DNA of 64,000 bases from Chrysomallon squamiferum (GCA_012295275.1 CM022665.1:18296150-18360149); one strand, 5' to 3'; positions 1 to 24,748 are shown, numbered from the stretch's first letter. Notes: generated by a model from the letters alone, not told the origin. Translations and numbers: made by a program.

Positions 1-329
1 TTGAACGTTCACTTCTACTTGAAATTCAATTTGATTAATACATGTTTGAATATGTGACTTAAAATTCAATTCGATTGGGATACTGAGATATGCAGGGTAT
101 TTTATATATATATCTTGTAGAGATTATAATTAAAGGGCATATAATGCTTTAAAAATCATTTTTTTAATTTAACTCTCTACATACATGTATTTCTGTTAAT
201 GTGAATATTGGTGTATGTATGTAAATTTTTAAAATATTTTTTATTATTCAGGCTTTTGTTTTTTCTAATTTTCAAGTAATTTATAATAACTGAAGTTTTA
301 CTAAAATAAGAAAATATATTGATTTTTAG
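1..329 (+). other. Intron sequence upstream of the last TIGAR-like exon
   Basis: AT-rich sequence with no recognisable coding content. It ends in a T-rich stretch and an AG at 328-329, the splice acceptor for the exon starting at 330, so I read it as the 3' part of an intron. Earlier exons lie outside the window. Confidence 0.7.
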
Positions 330-1280
330 GTAAGGAAAAGGGCAAAATCTTTTTTCCAAGATCTTCTCAGTCTGTTGAAGAACAATGCAGTGGAAGATGT
401 GACCTACACTCCGGCCTCTATTAAAAGTAGAGTGAACCAGGGTTTTGGGGAAAACCTTGTAACAGACACACCTGTCTTGTGTCACCATGACAACAAGAAC
501 AGCTCACAAGACAAAACGGAGAGAATCCCCAAGCGGCCGCGTCACGACAGCCAAGTGGATGAACAGACAGATCGTGTGAAGACAGTGTGTGCAGTAAATA
601 ACCAGCCTGCCACAAAATCTCAGAGAACCATTGACGCATGTCAAAATTCTCAGAAAGAAAGCAGTGTTCTTGCAAAAAACAATCACTTTGATTTTGAAAA
701 CGGCAGGAAGGTTATGGGGGAGGGTTTCTATAAGGAGGGGGAGTTCACTGGCTGTCCGAACATCTCTGTGTGCTGTGATAACGACACGTCGCAGATACAC
801 TTCTACACGGATAATGCCAACCCAAGAGAGATTTTTTCACAAAAACCAGGCTACAGCAAGTTCAACGACTCCGAGATCAAAACTGTTGTCAAGACAACAA
901 AAACAGCGATGCCCAGCTGTCCCAACGTCTCACTGTCGCCATTGTTGGAACACAGACTACCCAGTGTGTCCAGCGTCAGCTCTGGAAGAAACAGCAGCTT
1001 TGACGACAGCGATGGTGCGCCATTGTTCATTGCTGAAGTCCTTGTGGTGAGTCACGGCGGCCTTCTCAAAGAACTCATTCGCCACATCATTGAGGACTTC
1101 AAATGCAGGTTGCCTGGCAGCAAAGGTCATGCCCTACGGGTTGGCCCCAATGCAAGTTTGTCGAAGTTTACAATAACTGTTGATGATGTTTCTGACAAAC
1201 CCATTATTACCTGTCTGAGACTTCATGATAAAGAACATTTACTCTCACTGGATGAGGAAGATGCACCAGGAACATTATAG
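330..1280 (+). CDS. TIGAR: TIGAR-like fructose-2,6-bisphosphatase, last exon (partial)
   Basis: This is the 3' coding exon of a histidine-phosphatase family protein most like TIGAR, which in vertebrates hydrolyses fructose-2,6-bisphosphate and related substrates and lowers glycolytic flux. The open frame enters from the acceptor AG at 328-329 in phase 0 and runs 316 codons to TAG at 1278-1280. It begins VRKRAKSFFQDLLSLL, which matches the helix before the second half of the phosphatase fold. Near its end comes EVLVVSHGGLLKELIRH, whose SHG histidine (codon 1053-1055) is the second catalytic histidine of the family. The C-terminus, FTITVDDVSDKPIITCLRL, also aligns with TIGAR. The polar linker between these parts is about 235 residues, compared with roughly 60 in human, and is rich in Ser, Asn, Lys and Asp. 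The first catalytic motif (RHG) must lie in upstream exons. The TTG at 375 is not a start; the frame is open through it to the acceptor. AATAAA signals follow at 1292 and 1526. Confidence 0.87.
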   Translation, partial: VRKRAKSFFQDLLSLLKNNAVEDVTYTPASIKSRVNQGFGENLVTDTPVLCHHDNKNSSQDKTERIPKRPRHDSQVDEQTDRVKTVCAVNNQPATKSQRTIDACQNSQKESSVLAKNNHFDFENGRKVMGEGFYKEGEFTGCPNISVCCDNDTSQIHFYTDNANPREIFSQKPGYSKFNDSEIKTVVKTTKTAMPSCPNVSLSPLLEHRLPSVSSVSSGRNSSFDDSDGAPLFIAEVLVVSHGGLLKELIRHIIEDFKCRLPGSKGHALRVGPNASLSKFTITVDDVSDKPIITCLRLHDKEHLLSLDEEDAPGTL

Positions 1281-1291
1281 CAACAAAACAA

Positions 1292-1531
1292 AATAAAAAA
1301 TTCTGTTTGTTTTATAAATATTTATTGTGAAAGGTAATGCAATCACTGATGAAAAAAAAAAATATAGATTAAATGTAAATTAGTTTTAGATGGATGCATT
1401 GGATAACAGTTTTCTTTTAGAATTATTTTAATCATGTTTCATTCTGTCAGCATTTTGTTTGGAAATGTACTTGCATTTTATCAAAACTTTCTTTCTTTCT
1501 TTCTTTTTTTTTTATAAATGTATGAAATAAA
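1292..1531 (+). terminator. Candidate TIGAR-like polyadenylation signals
   Basis: AATAAA hexamers occur at 1292-1297 and 1526-1531, within 250 bp after the stop codon. In DNA this AT-rich the hexamer is common by chance, so these are candidates only. Confidence 0.35.
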
Positions 1532-2421
1532 ACTGTCCATAGCCATCACATAGTGTCTAATCATGTTTTGTCTTGTTTTGGAGGGGGGGTTGGATTTTTT
1601 TAATTTTATTTTTTAATTATTATTTTTTTAACACAGATTTCGTTGTTGAAATGTTTTATTCCAATTCTTATCAGAAGATTGATTATTATTAAACTTAAAT
1701 GAACGAAAATTAGTTCGAATGATAAAATTGGGGTCTTGAACTCAGTATGTGTGTGTATATATATATAATGCAATTCTTCATTCTTTCTTCTTTTTTTTAA
1801 TTAAAAAAAACAAACAAAATGCTGTGGACTTTTTTTTAATTGTTAATGCAGCAAATAACTAATTCTGTTTAATTCATCATTGTATGCTGTCTGCCAAATA
1901 GCCTGGTGCAGTTGTTAATTAATATTTAATATTTTATTTAATTTAAAAGTTAACTTTTAGGTCAGAAACTTGGAATTAATGAATATTTTGTATCCAGCAC
2001 CTTATACTGGAACCTTGTGTTCTGTTACTGTCCACGTGTCTTTGAGTAATTGTTTGACAGTCTTTAGCCAAAATTAAACAATGTATACTATTATTAGTTC
2101 TTATTATTTAATTAACAAATCAAAATTTCCACTTTAATTAAAAGAAAAGACAGATATTTGAGCCATATTGAAAAAGTGATGAGTTTATATTAAACCCAGT
2201 AAACAATGATAAAAACTCAGTTTATTATTGTAAGAAAGGCGTCATTAAAATAATAATTTAAAAAAAATGTTTATTTATAATTTTATTTCATACACTGGTC
2301 ACCTGTCCAGTATGTGGTTTTTCATGATTTTTATTTCATAAATTGATCATCTGTCCAGTGTAATGTTTTCCATGTATCATTATTTTCATTAAATTACAGT
2401 GTTGTACTATTTTTATAAATA

Positions 2422-2715
2422 TAGGTTCAGAATCCTTTATCCTAAATGCTTGGGACTGGAAATGTTCCAGATTTTAGAATGCAAGCAGATGGCCTGAGAA
2501 TAGGATCTAGATCTAAATACAAATTTGATTTATATTTCACATAAATCTTAAATAAATAGCCTGCTGCATTTTTTATGTAATATTTTTTAAAATTTTGTGC
2601 TTAAAATAAAGTCTGTGTATGCAAAACAGTCTGAAAACTAAGATATCATCACCATTTCTGCTGCTCGGGGAAAAGTTTTGGATTTGTGAAGTTCGGATAA
2701 AGTATCCTTAACCTA
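2422..2715. mobile_element. Pogo/Tigger-like MITE, 294 bp, TA target duplication
   Basis: The left end reads TAGGTTCAGAATCCTTTATC and the reverse complement of the right end reads TAGGTTAAGGATACTTTATC, so the element has imperfect terminal inverted repeats. TA flanks both sides (2420-2421 and 2716-2717). The internal text (TTATCC, AAATGCTTGGGACTGGAA) is shared with the element at 62090-62394. There is no coding capacity, so it is non-autonomous. The TA target and end sequence resemble Tigger-derived MITEs of vertebrates; the family assignment is from pattern only. Confidence 0.7.
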
Positions 2716-3184
2716 TACTGTAAACTGTTTTTAAGTCAAACTTTTTAGGCTAAATTACAGTATTCAAGTGCATCCATATTGGATTTTTGAAATGTGCAAG
2801 TGAAATAACATATATTTAATATTATTTAAAAAAAAAAAATTAGACAATGCATCTACACTGAGATTATGCATGTCTACATGCAAGTTTTATGCCATGATTT
2901 AAATAAATATAAGACTACTAGATTGACTTAACTGCACTTTACAGCTGTGTCCTTTATCAAGTCATTAAATACATAACTACAAACTTTCAAGTCTTCCAAG
3001 TTTATTTTAACTTGCAATAATTAGCACAAAACACGCTTTCTTTTTCTTTTTTCTTTTTAAATTGCACGTATAAAAAAGTATTTTACTTTGATGTGTGTTT
3101 AAAATGGTATGCTGCATATTTTTCTTGCAGTGATTGTGATTCTGTTATGTAAAATAAGTTTCATGTAAGTATTCATTTACTGTT

Positions 3185-3470
3185 ACATGAAAATTAATTG
3201 TCATTCAGCTCAGAGAAATGATCAAACAAGTATTTTGTTGCTAATTAATAAGAGTAAATTAATGAATTGTGATTCTGCTCTGAAATTTTTAATTATGTGT
3301 AATGTTACTAATTATTCAGAGTAATTTAATAAATTGTCATGATTCTGCCGTGAGAAACTTTCATACAAATATACTTTTACCGTTAGCAGTAAATTAATGA
3401 ATTGTAATTCTACTCTGTGACATTTTCAAACATACTAATAAATCACAGTAAATTAATGAAATCTCGTTAA
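3185..3470. repeat. Degenerate minisatellite, about 85-bp unit
   Basis: About four diverged copies of a unit containing AGTAAATTAATGAATTGTGA followed by TTCTGCTCTG and a run ending ACTTTTAC. Copies begin near 3195, 3255, 3330 and 3395. Confidence 0.55.
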
Positions 3471-6400
3471 AATATATTGCAAGATTTTTTTTTAAAGAGT
3501 ATTTGGTTGGGTCAGATGTTTAGAAAGTGTATAAAAGTATTGTAAAATAGAACAAATTAAATGTGTATTTTATAAAGTCTGCATATGAGTCGGCCCTAAT
3601 TTATGTTGATTTTTATTTATTTTGTATTTTTTGTATTTTTTTTTAAAATATTTTTATTAATGTTTTTTTTTTTTTAACCGTAAAATAATTCCTGGGTTAA
3701 AACAATGATGTGAAATATTTTATAACAAATATTTACTTTATAAATGTTCATTTAAATATCTAAAAATAGCTTAATAATTGTGTTAAGAATGTATTTTAGG
3801 TTAGTGTCTACAATTTATAGAAAATAAATATAAATAAATGATATATAATATTATTTTTATTGATACAGTTAATAAAAGATAATTATGAATATTATGTAAT
3901 TGTTGACATTTATAATGAAAATAGTTCAGCACAAATTTTAAATTAAATACTTTTAATGATATATCTACAATGATTATTATTATTCATTTTTATTTTTTAC
4001 ATTTTTTATACTCATTTGTAGTTAAACATGATTTATAAATTTTACATATTTTTTCAAGCTAGTTTTCATATCTGACCAACTTAAGTAATTATATTTAATG
4101 TACCTACTCTTGTATTTAATAGCTAAACTTACTGAGCTTTTTTTCATTTTATTTTATTATCTTTTTACAGCATGCAGTAAATAAATTTATAAATTGTGCA
4201 GATTTTCAAAATGTTAGCTAAAAAAACCATAGAGAAAAAAATGAACTTAAAGATGTTTAAAAAAAAAAAAAATATATATATATATATATGTTATATGAAA
4301 AATGTAATTGTTACCTTTTTAACATTTTATGTACATTTCATTGTGTAGTATGATATAATGTATTTAGTAATCTTTAATTTTTAAACATTTCTTACTGTAT
4401 GAACTTAAAAAAGATTTTGTTTGTATTATTATTATTATTATTATTATGGCATCTAGTATATAGTCTCAGCATAATTTCTTAAAGTTATTTTCATCTTCAC
4501 TTTTTTTAATTTTAAAATTTATATATGTAATTTAGTGTTACCAGCTTATAATTTAATGCAAAGGAAAATTAATTTTATAAATATGTAGTTTAATAGAATT
4601 TAAATGAGCTCATTTGAAGACACTGGAAAAAAATCATTAATAGGTTATTGACATTCCATACTACAAAGAGATATTTCTCTATGAGAGATAAAATATAAGC
4701 CTTTTTAAAAAAAGAAATAAAGAATTATAATAAAATTGTAAATTATAAAATTAAAGTTTATTTTCTATTTTATTATTATTATTATTATTACTACCACTTT
4801 TACTATTATTTATTATTATTATTTGTAATTGTGATGTTAAAATATTAAAAATGACTGGATGAATGGCAGTTTTGACTTCAAAATGGAAGACATTATTTCA
4901 ATATAAATAATTTTATTTTATAAACAGGTATTTAGCTGATGTATCAGATATTCAATAAAAACCATTAAAAGTGTTTTGTTATGTTTTGTTTTGTAATTAA
5001 AGTTTCAATATATAGATGGCCACATTTTATGACAGTAAGTTTAAAGAGAGAAATATATAAGAACACAGAATCACCCACTCTTCTGGGGATGACTTACGGT
5101 ATCAGAGCTTCAAGGAATTAAAATGAAGTACATTGTGAAAATTCTATTCAATTATTTAAATTTTACAGTGAAAATTCTATTAATTATTCATAGTAATGTG
5201 AAATTACTTAACACTTTTCAAGATAAATCTTCATCAAAAATAATTTTATTCTTTATAATTTAACTTTGAGAAAAATTTAAAACAAAAGAACATTTTAGCA
5301 TTATTTTATTTCTTCAACATTGCATAGATTTTTTCAGATTATGAATTTATATATGAAAACAATAATTCAGGTTCATACAATAATGATATATATTTAAAAT
5401 TGTCATACTAATTTACATAATGGAGTCATGTGCATATAAACTGGAATGGTTATGAAATATTTTCTGTCTTATTAATGTTGTATTTAAAATTTTCTATAAT
5501 TACATTTTGACATTTTTGCATGCAAAAACACTGGAAATACCTTTGAAGGAATAATATCTGTTAGGTAATCCCTTTCTTTTTTCTTTTCTTTTTAAGTTAT
5601 TATTATTATTATTATTAATTTTTTTTTTAAATGAATTAATACTTAACAAACATTTTAGGATTATTTGACAATCCCTTTGATATAATTTCCATTAAAACCT
5701 TATTTGGTAAGAAATGACTAGTTGTATTGATATTAAACAAACAGAAAAACAGTACTCATCAAATGACAGTAAAAAAAAGCTGATGTACAAATTTAGCAAA
5801 TTGCGAAACCTAAGTTGCGAAACCTTAGTTAGATATACACTAGATGCCTGAATAAATGGCACTGATGTACAATCTATATATGTGCAAATATCTTGAAAAG
5901 CCACTGTGATTTGCCTAACACAATACTCAAGCATGACTGGAAAATAGGATCTTGCAACTTAAAGTTAACTCTAAATAAAGCATCTCTTTACCAATATTGA
6001 AGCTTTAATGAACAATAAAATTTATCCTTTGTTAGATTTCAGAATTTTTTACTTTTATTTCTTTTTGAAGATATTTTGTCTAGGAATATAGTCATAATTT
6101 ACATACCTGTAAACATTATTTTTTAAGGTGATCGAGTTAGCATCTCATACTGACATTTACAGACAAAATTACATGTAGCTACTAATAATGTTTTCTACCT
6201 TTTCAATGCCTGATGTTTGTAAAAAGACCATGATTAAACACTAAGCATAAAGCTGTATAATTTTCCAATATAAATAAGAACATAAAAATTAAACAGAAAA
6301 TAATAATAAAACAACTCAGCAACTAACTTCATGTATATTTAAATTTACTTCAGTATATTTAATATTAGTATCTTATTAAAAATATTAATATAAATAAAAT

Positions 6401-8914
6401 TATTCCAAGAACATTAGTTGTCTTTTCTTGTATTCCCTCTGTTATAACAACAAGCCTGTATAAGATTTTTCAGTGAAGTAAAATTTTCTATTTCACTTAT
6501 AAATGAAGGAAACTGGAGTTAACCTGGCTTTATTTTCTTGCACAGTAGAAGTCGATAAATTTAATATGATCGAAGTCCAAGGGATATCCAGTTTACTTGA
6601 AAAAAGTAACAGCATGACTTTGTAAGTGAGAGAACATGGTGTTGTTTCTGGATGACAGAAATAATTGTTACCAAGTAAAGTAAATTTTGATTATTACAAA
6701 TACTCAATATATTAAATTAACCTGATGCTTGTATAAATTCAGGAATTAAAATTAAAAAAATTCATTTCTTTATCAAAATAGATCTATTTTATTCTTACAG
6801 ACTAACCTCATGTAAAAAGCCTGTCATCTCTTGATGTTATAATTTCAGAAACACACAGTGTCATATGATGAAAATACAATTTTATTAATTTAAAGTATAG
6901 CTGAATTATACACTATAAAACAAAATCATAATAAAAATAAAATACAAATAATTTTTAAAATATATAAAAGATTTTAGTCAATTTATCAAAATCAGTTTTT
7001 GGTACATTGATTTGTAAGAAGCAATTTTGAATTTACAATTTTCTGATAATGAACAAGAAAAGTACAATAAATAAAAATCTGTTTGCAAATGATACTTCCA
7101 AAAAAAAATTAAAAATCAGTTTTTTATATATTTACCAGAAATATTTCCATCTATACTATTTGAAATCACTAGATATTCAACTTGATATCCAAACATAAAT
7201 ACTGCAAATACCTTTAATATATCCAGATATACATGTATATAAAAAAATAAACAATTAATGCAAAACAGCACATTTTGTGCATATAAAAACACCAACAAGC
7301 TAAGCTGATATTACAAGCAGGAAATGTAATATTTGGTATTAGAAAAAGAATATATATTTTAAAATCATCAAGGTACATTTATGAAGTATTTCTATATATA
7401 TATCGTATCAAAATATAGAACAATGTACAGTATTACAATACAATTTTTATATTTAAATATTTCTTGCAATTCACTGTCAAAAAAAATAAAATAAAATAAA
7501 ATAAAAAATTACTATGATATCATCAGAATATATGCATATTATTTAATAAACTCTAAAATTACTGAATTGTTCATAATAAAATTATTTCTTGCAATATTTA
7601 TTTAACTGAATAGTTTACAACAAACAGATTTATAAAATTTTAATCAAAGCTTTTGCCAAATATCTTTACTTAGCATAAAGGAATGAAATTTTCTTCAGTT
7701 TTTAATTAATGTTAATAATATTATCTTTAGTGATTTTTACATTTGTTTTGTTATACAAATAGAGATGAAAATATAACAATAACAATAATAACATTAACAA
7801 ACAATAAAAATAAAATAAAATGTGACCAAACAGCAATAAACAAAGCAAGTGAACAATATTTTTATTTTGCAGAACTTTGCTAATTAATGCCACTAGAAAT
7901 AAACAATCTACTTTGAAATACAAAGTATATTTTAATTAATGATTTAAATGTAATTCCAGTATATAAAAAAATATTCATTGGCTGTTTACAGTATCAGGGC
8001 TTTTGTTACTTAAATCTTTCTTTGTTTTTAAAAATTCTACTCAGAACCTTATTATGAGTTTTATTTTATTTTATTTTATTTTTATTTTTTTTATTTTTAT
8101 TTTTATTTTTTGTCTGCTCGCTGATTCATTTGCTTTGATTTCATAGTTGTTGTCTATATTAACTGATTTTCTTTCTTGAACATAATAATTTTTTAAAGGA
8201 AATTAAAGGAACAATACTTTTAGCAAAACTGATTACAGAATCAATCCACTTGACTAAATTGATTGGGCTTTTTCCTGTCAAAGACTGTAATGCATATCTT
8301 TCTCTCTTTACGAAGAAGTTGTGTAAAGAATCCTTTTACTAATGGCAAAATGCAGCAAATTTCCTCTTGAGAATAATAATATCAGAAATAATAAGCAATG
8401 CAGAAGCAACAGCAAAAATAACAGAAAACTCGAATAACAGTGAGTTCGAAAGATGTCAACATTTTAACAAAGCAAATGACCCACATGCAACAGTCAACTT
8501 TGTTTCTTTTTGGACATTGGTTTCATTTCTTCCAAAAATATTTTACAAAAATATCCCATATATGGAAGACTTTCTTAAATTCCATTGATTCGCTCCATCC
8601 ACATTTTTTATTATGAATGTTAATTCTATTTAAATATGGTCAGCAGACGAGAGAAAAAAAATAAAAATAAATAAAATAATGACTGGCAGCCATCATAATT
8701 TGACTATATCAAGACAGCAAGCAATAAAACACTATTAACACCTTGTAAAATTTCACAATTTAAAAACATTATAATGACCAGCATAACTATTATTAATAAT
8801 ATATCTTAACTCAAAGCTTTTGAAAATAGTATCCTGATCGTCAGCAGAATGTTATATATGTGTGTGTGATTGAGTGTGTAGATATATATTTGATATTATA
8901 TGAGTTTAATATAT

Positions 8915-9195
8915 TTTATGTTCAGTACAAAAGCTTTTTGGTTTTCAATCTTTCAATAAAGGATGTATCAAACTTCAGTTTATGAGTTTAGTACAAAAGC
9001 TTAGACATTCATATATCAAACTTCAATTTATAATTTTAGTATAAAAGTTTGTACATTGATGTAACAAACATCAATTTATAAGTTCAGTATAATGTATACT
9101 GATGTACTAAAATCAAATTTATAAAGTTAGTATGAAAGCTTGGATAATGATGTACCAAACTTCAATTTATAAGTTTAATATAAAAATAGTACATT
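8915..9195. repeat. Minisatellite of about 60-bp units just downstream of cortactin
   Basis: About five copies of a unit with the core AACTTCAATTTATAAGTTTA, then GTATAAAAGCTT and a GTACATTGATGTA segment. It lies 150-430 bp past the cortactin stop on the minus strand, so it is probably in its 3' UTR. Confidence 0.65.
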
Positions 9196-9340
9196 ATTAC
9201 TGATGCCAAACCAGTGAATCATATAAACTGTTTCCTTTGATATTTTACACATCAAGCAAAATTGGAATATCAGTCAGAATGTAAAGAAGATAATACTTTA
9301 CTTCAAAAAAAAAAAAATGTAAACATGTTTTATCGAAGAA

Positions 9341-21231
<11,891 letters not shown>

Positions 21232-21589
21232 GGTCTCTTCTGTCAGACCACCTGATGATAAACGGAAGAATTAATTAACATTTGCCTAATGATAACCCAT
21301 AACTTTTTCTAAAAAGCTTTTAATATAAGGTAAAAAGAAATAGTCTTCAGCAGTACCATGATTTATTATTAATATATATAAGCAGTAAGAATACTTTTAT
21401 AAAATTTCAAAAAAACAAAACAAAACAAAAACAGAAATGTATTAATAAATGCTGTTTTTACATGAAAACTATTTAAAATAACTTCAAGTTCAGCATTAAA
21501 AACAAAAGGAATAAAAAATGTTTAAAACATTTGCATTCCTAATTAAATTAAAACAAACAAACAAAAAATAATTATTTTCGAAGTACAAA

Positions 21590-21805
21590 ATTTGTTTTAA
21601 AATATGCACTGACCTAAAACTAAAAAAACCCCAAAATTAATCAATTTATATCATTTATAAAACAGTTTGTCTAACAAATAATCTGAACTAGATGTGCTGT
21701 CATATATATATATATAACACTATTAATACCAGTTTTAAATACTATAATTTATTTTGTATAATTAAATTTAGATTCTTAATTGTTAAATCTTGCTGATTAA
21801 AATAT
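21590..21805. repeat. Interspersed repeat of about 215 bp, cortactin intron 1
   Basis: Second copy of the repeat at 14625-14845, with TTTTAAAATATGCACTGACC at its start. It lies between the untranslated first exon and the first coding exon of cortactin. Confidence 0.5.
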
Positions 21806-22077
21806 TATTAATATAAAACAGTCGTAATTGAAGAAAATCGTTTCATGATATATATTACAAAGGAACCTCTAACTACAATCAGATTTTCACGGTAAAAAAA
21901 GGAGGTGGGTGTTGATTTATTCATTAATTTTGTTGGATTTACGACACGGATGTTGAATCGTGTCCATTAAGATCTCCAACCTAGTACAAGTTGTTGATCG
22001 GATAACTTCATTGGAAATATTTATCATCTACAAATATTTGTCACTGATCATAAATATCATTAAATTTGCATTTTTAC

Positions 22078-22263
22078 CTCTGGGTACTTATTTCTGAATC
22101 ACAAAATATAACCAAAGTATTTTCTGGAGTAAAGCTAAGTAGTACGTTCGTTGTATTCAGCAAAAGCAACTTTATCTTGCTTCCACTTCCTAGGCCTTTC
22201 TTGCTTCCGGGTGAATCACGTGACAGAATGCAGGAACATTATTTGTTTGCATTCGGGGATTGG
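22078..22263 (-). promoter_or_regulatory. CTTN: Cortactin untranslated exon 1 and promoter (copy 1)
   Basis: On the minus strand the order is CCAAT (22259-22263), the palindromic E-box CACGTG in a TCACGTGAC context (22217-22222), an ETS-type site ACCCGGAAGC (22203-22212), a purine-rich stretch, and then a GTAAAAAT donor at 22077 that would splice to the acceptor at 21252-21253, just before the first coding exon. Local CpG and GC content are higher than around it. The spacing fits a TATA-less housekeeping promoter. The transcription start is inferred; only the motifs are seen. Confidence 0.55.
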
Positions 22264-24236
22264 ATAGAATTTTTAAATTATTTTTTAACTTTTCATCATG
22301 GTGTATGTAATTAACGTCGTCTGACTAATGCATAAATTGGATACAAAAACAATTAAAAACAAAACAAAAATTTAAAAGTAAAAATGTACATGCACTGATT
22401 ATTTGCTTTAAAAATGTTTATACAAATGTCAGTCGTGTGTGTGCGCTCGAGACAGCAGAAGTACTTATTTTGAACTGATAAAAACAACAAACAAGGCACT
22501 AAAAATTAATGATTTATTTATGTACAAATGAAGAAGTGGACAGTGTTGAAAATATTTACATTAATATGAATAAATGCTAATTTAGCATCTAATTCAATAA
22601 TTCAATGAAAACTTTCTTGAAAAGCATATATGATATTTATCATATAGGTATTATATCGATTAGAATTTATAATGGAAACGTAACTAAAAATTACCAAGTC
22701 CCTCTTAATTCATTTAAAACACAAGTGTTCAGTTCAAATGAAATGACATTAAACAAAATAATTTTATTTTCTGTTTTGTTTTTCAATAAATAAATAAGCA
22801 AAATAAGTACTTTATAAATAAAATCGGATAATTTTGGTACATTTAGTTTGAATTTTTTTTTTTTTTTTTTCCTTCATATTTTAACGAAATCATTCAAATA
22901 AAATCATAAATATAAACTGTAATTGATGTATTGGCAAATTCCTTTTTTCAGCATAGTTATTTATTTTTTTCAGAAGTTTAATGAGTATGGGATATGTGTT
23001 TTCCAAAAAGTACTTAGTTATTGAATATTAAAGCTTACTGCCTCATTTTAAATAAATTTTTAAAAGTTATCATTTTTTGTTGTAACACAAGGGCAGTCAT
23101 TCAGTTAGCAAAAAAAAAAAAATATAAAAATAATAATAAATTTCCTTACTGAAGTAAATTAATTTTCAAAATCTAAAATGATTAAAATGCTCATCAGTGA
23201 AAATGTAACATTTAACTCGTATACTATAACAAAAATTAATGGAAATAAGAGATGGGATTATTTCAAAATAAGAAGTAACATGATCCAGAAGAAACCATTC
23301 AAAATAAGAAATAAAGTTCAACAGATGAAATCATTCAATTTGATAAGAAATAAAAACTTCACCAAGATAAACAATAGCAACTAAGAGATTAATAATATGA
23401 AGACAAACAAATCTTGTTTACTCCAACAACACATTCACCACATTAGAGTACACAACAGAAATTTAATAAATTTAATAAAGTAGCAGCATGTGAGACACAT
23501 TCAAGTTTTAAGACTTTTTGTTCAAGCTCTAAATAAATATATTCAAAATAATACTGCTGGAAATGTTAAATGCTGCTCATTTTCAACTTATGCTAAACTT
23601 AATAACTGGTCCCAGAACAAATAATGGATATTTAACCCTTCAGGTATCGGGCTGGATCTGACACACCCAAGCACATTTTTCATTAAATTTCTTTATTGAA
23701 AGAATTGTGTGATGTTTGTTTTCTGTGCATTAATAATAATGAATATTATATCATAGCTCTTATTTTTATTTTCAAACAATAAAAATTAAAATTAAATACA
23801 AAATGGCAAGACCCAGTGTAATTATTCCTGTATGAAAAATATTGCAAGCTCTTATGGCTTAAATGCTTTTAACAATTGTTTTATAAACATATATATATAT
23901 ATATATATATATATACGCATACATACATACATATGTTCACTTTTAACAGCCAATTTTGTCTTTCACACATTCACTTTAAAAACTAAATTGTAATCAAAGA
24001 AGAAATATATACATTTTTAAAAAACTTCATTAACAACTCCAGTTGATCCATACCAGATTGTATAAAACCGAAATTTTCTTTCCTTTAATTTTCAGAATTG
24101 TGTTCTTAATAATTTTCTCTTGTCTTTGTCCATTTCATTTTGTCTTCAGAAAAAGACACTTCTTTCTGTAAGCAGCTCAACTTATTTCTTCACATATGTA
24201 AAGGAATCAAAATGGTTCCTCTGTCTGTTGATTCTT
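22264..24236. other. Spacer between cortactin promoter and duplicated EED 3' end (copy 1)
   Basis: AT-rich, no coding frame. It should contain the 3' UTR of the EED copy (minus strand) and a TA microsatellite at about 23887-23920. The equivalent part of copy 2 is about 31971-33946. Confidence 0.5.
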
Positions 24237-24717
24237 TCATTTGACTCTATCCCATCTCCAGATAGTTGAGTCATCACACACTGCTAACAGAATGTTCCCA
24301 TCTTTAGAAAGAGCTGTCTGTCTAATTGGAGTTGTACATTTTACATGAGACAGCTTTGTGAACCTACAAGAAGAATATTTACTGTAATAACAATCGTCAC
24401 TCTAAATATTGTTTTAGTAATTATCTTATACTTTTTAATTTTGTTGTTATATGATGCTCTTGCTGTCAAATAAAATATTTTTTAAAAAGTCCAAAATGGC
24501 ACCTATCATGCTTTGCCAGTGTGTAAAACTGTCATACTTTATGATTAGCAAAGGTTGGTATCTACAAGAAATTAAAACATTCTCATTTTTTTTCTGCAAC
24601 AAAAGAGATGTTTTAAATGTACAAAAATTTTTATTTTTTTATTACCAGTTTGATCCTAATAAATTTGATAAAAACCTATTTTTAAATTTTATTGTTGTAT
24701 ATTATTATAAGAAAGGG

Positions 24718-24748
<31 letters not shown>

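Larger units (their letters stand above)
1281..8900. other. Non-coding region between convergent TIGAR-like and cortactin genes
   Basis: No open frame here looks coding: the longer ones are low-complexity Leu/Ile/Phe/Tyr strings produced by AT-rich DNA. The left side contains the TIGAR-like 3' UTR and polyadenylation signals. The right side probably contains the cortactin 3' UTR, since the two genes face tail to tail. Inside are one pogo-like MITE (2422-2715), a doubled unit of about 62 bp (2277-2385), a minisatellite (about 3185-3470) and many A/T runs. I could not place the 3' ends of either transcript. Confidence 0.6.

Noticed and set aside
375-1280. A self-contained 301-codon gene starting at 375
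   Set aside because: The first codon there is TTG, and the frame is open upstream to a splice acceptor at 328-329. The extra residues match the TIGAR family, so this is a partial exon, not a full gene.
22066-22314. 82-codon plus-strand frame, also at 31773
   Set aside because: It overlaps the cortactin promoter on the other strand and has no recognised features.
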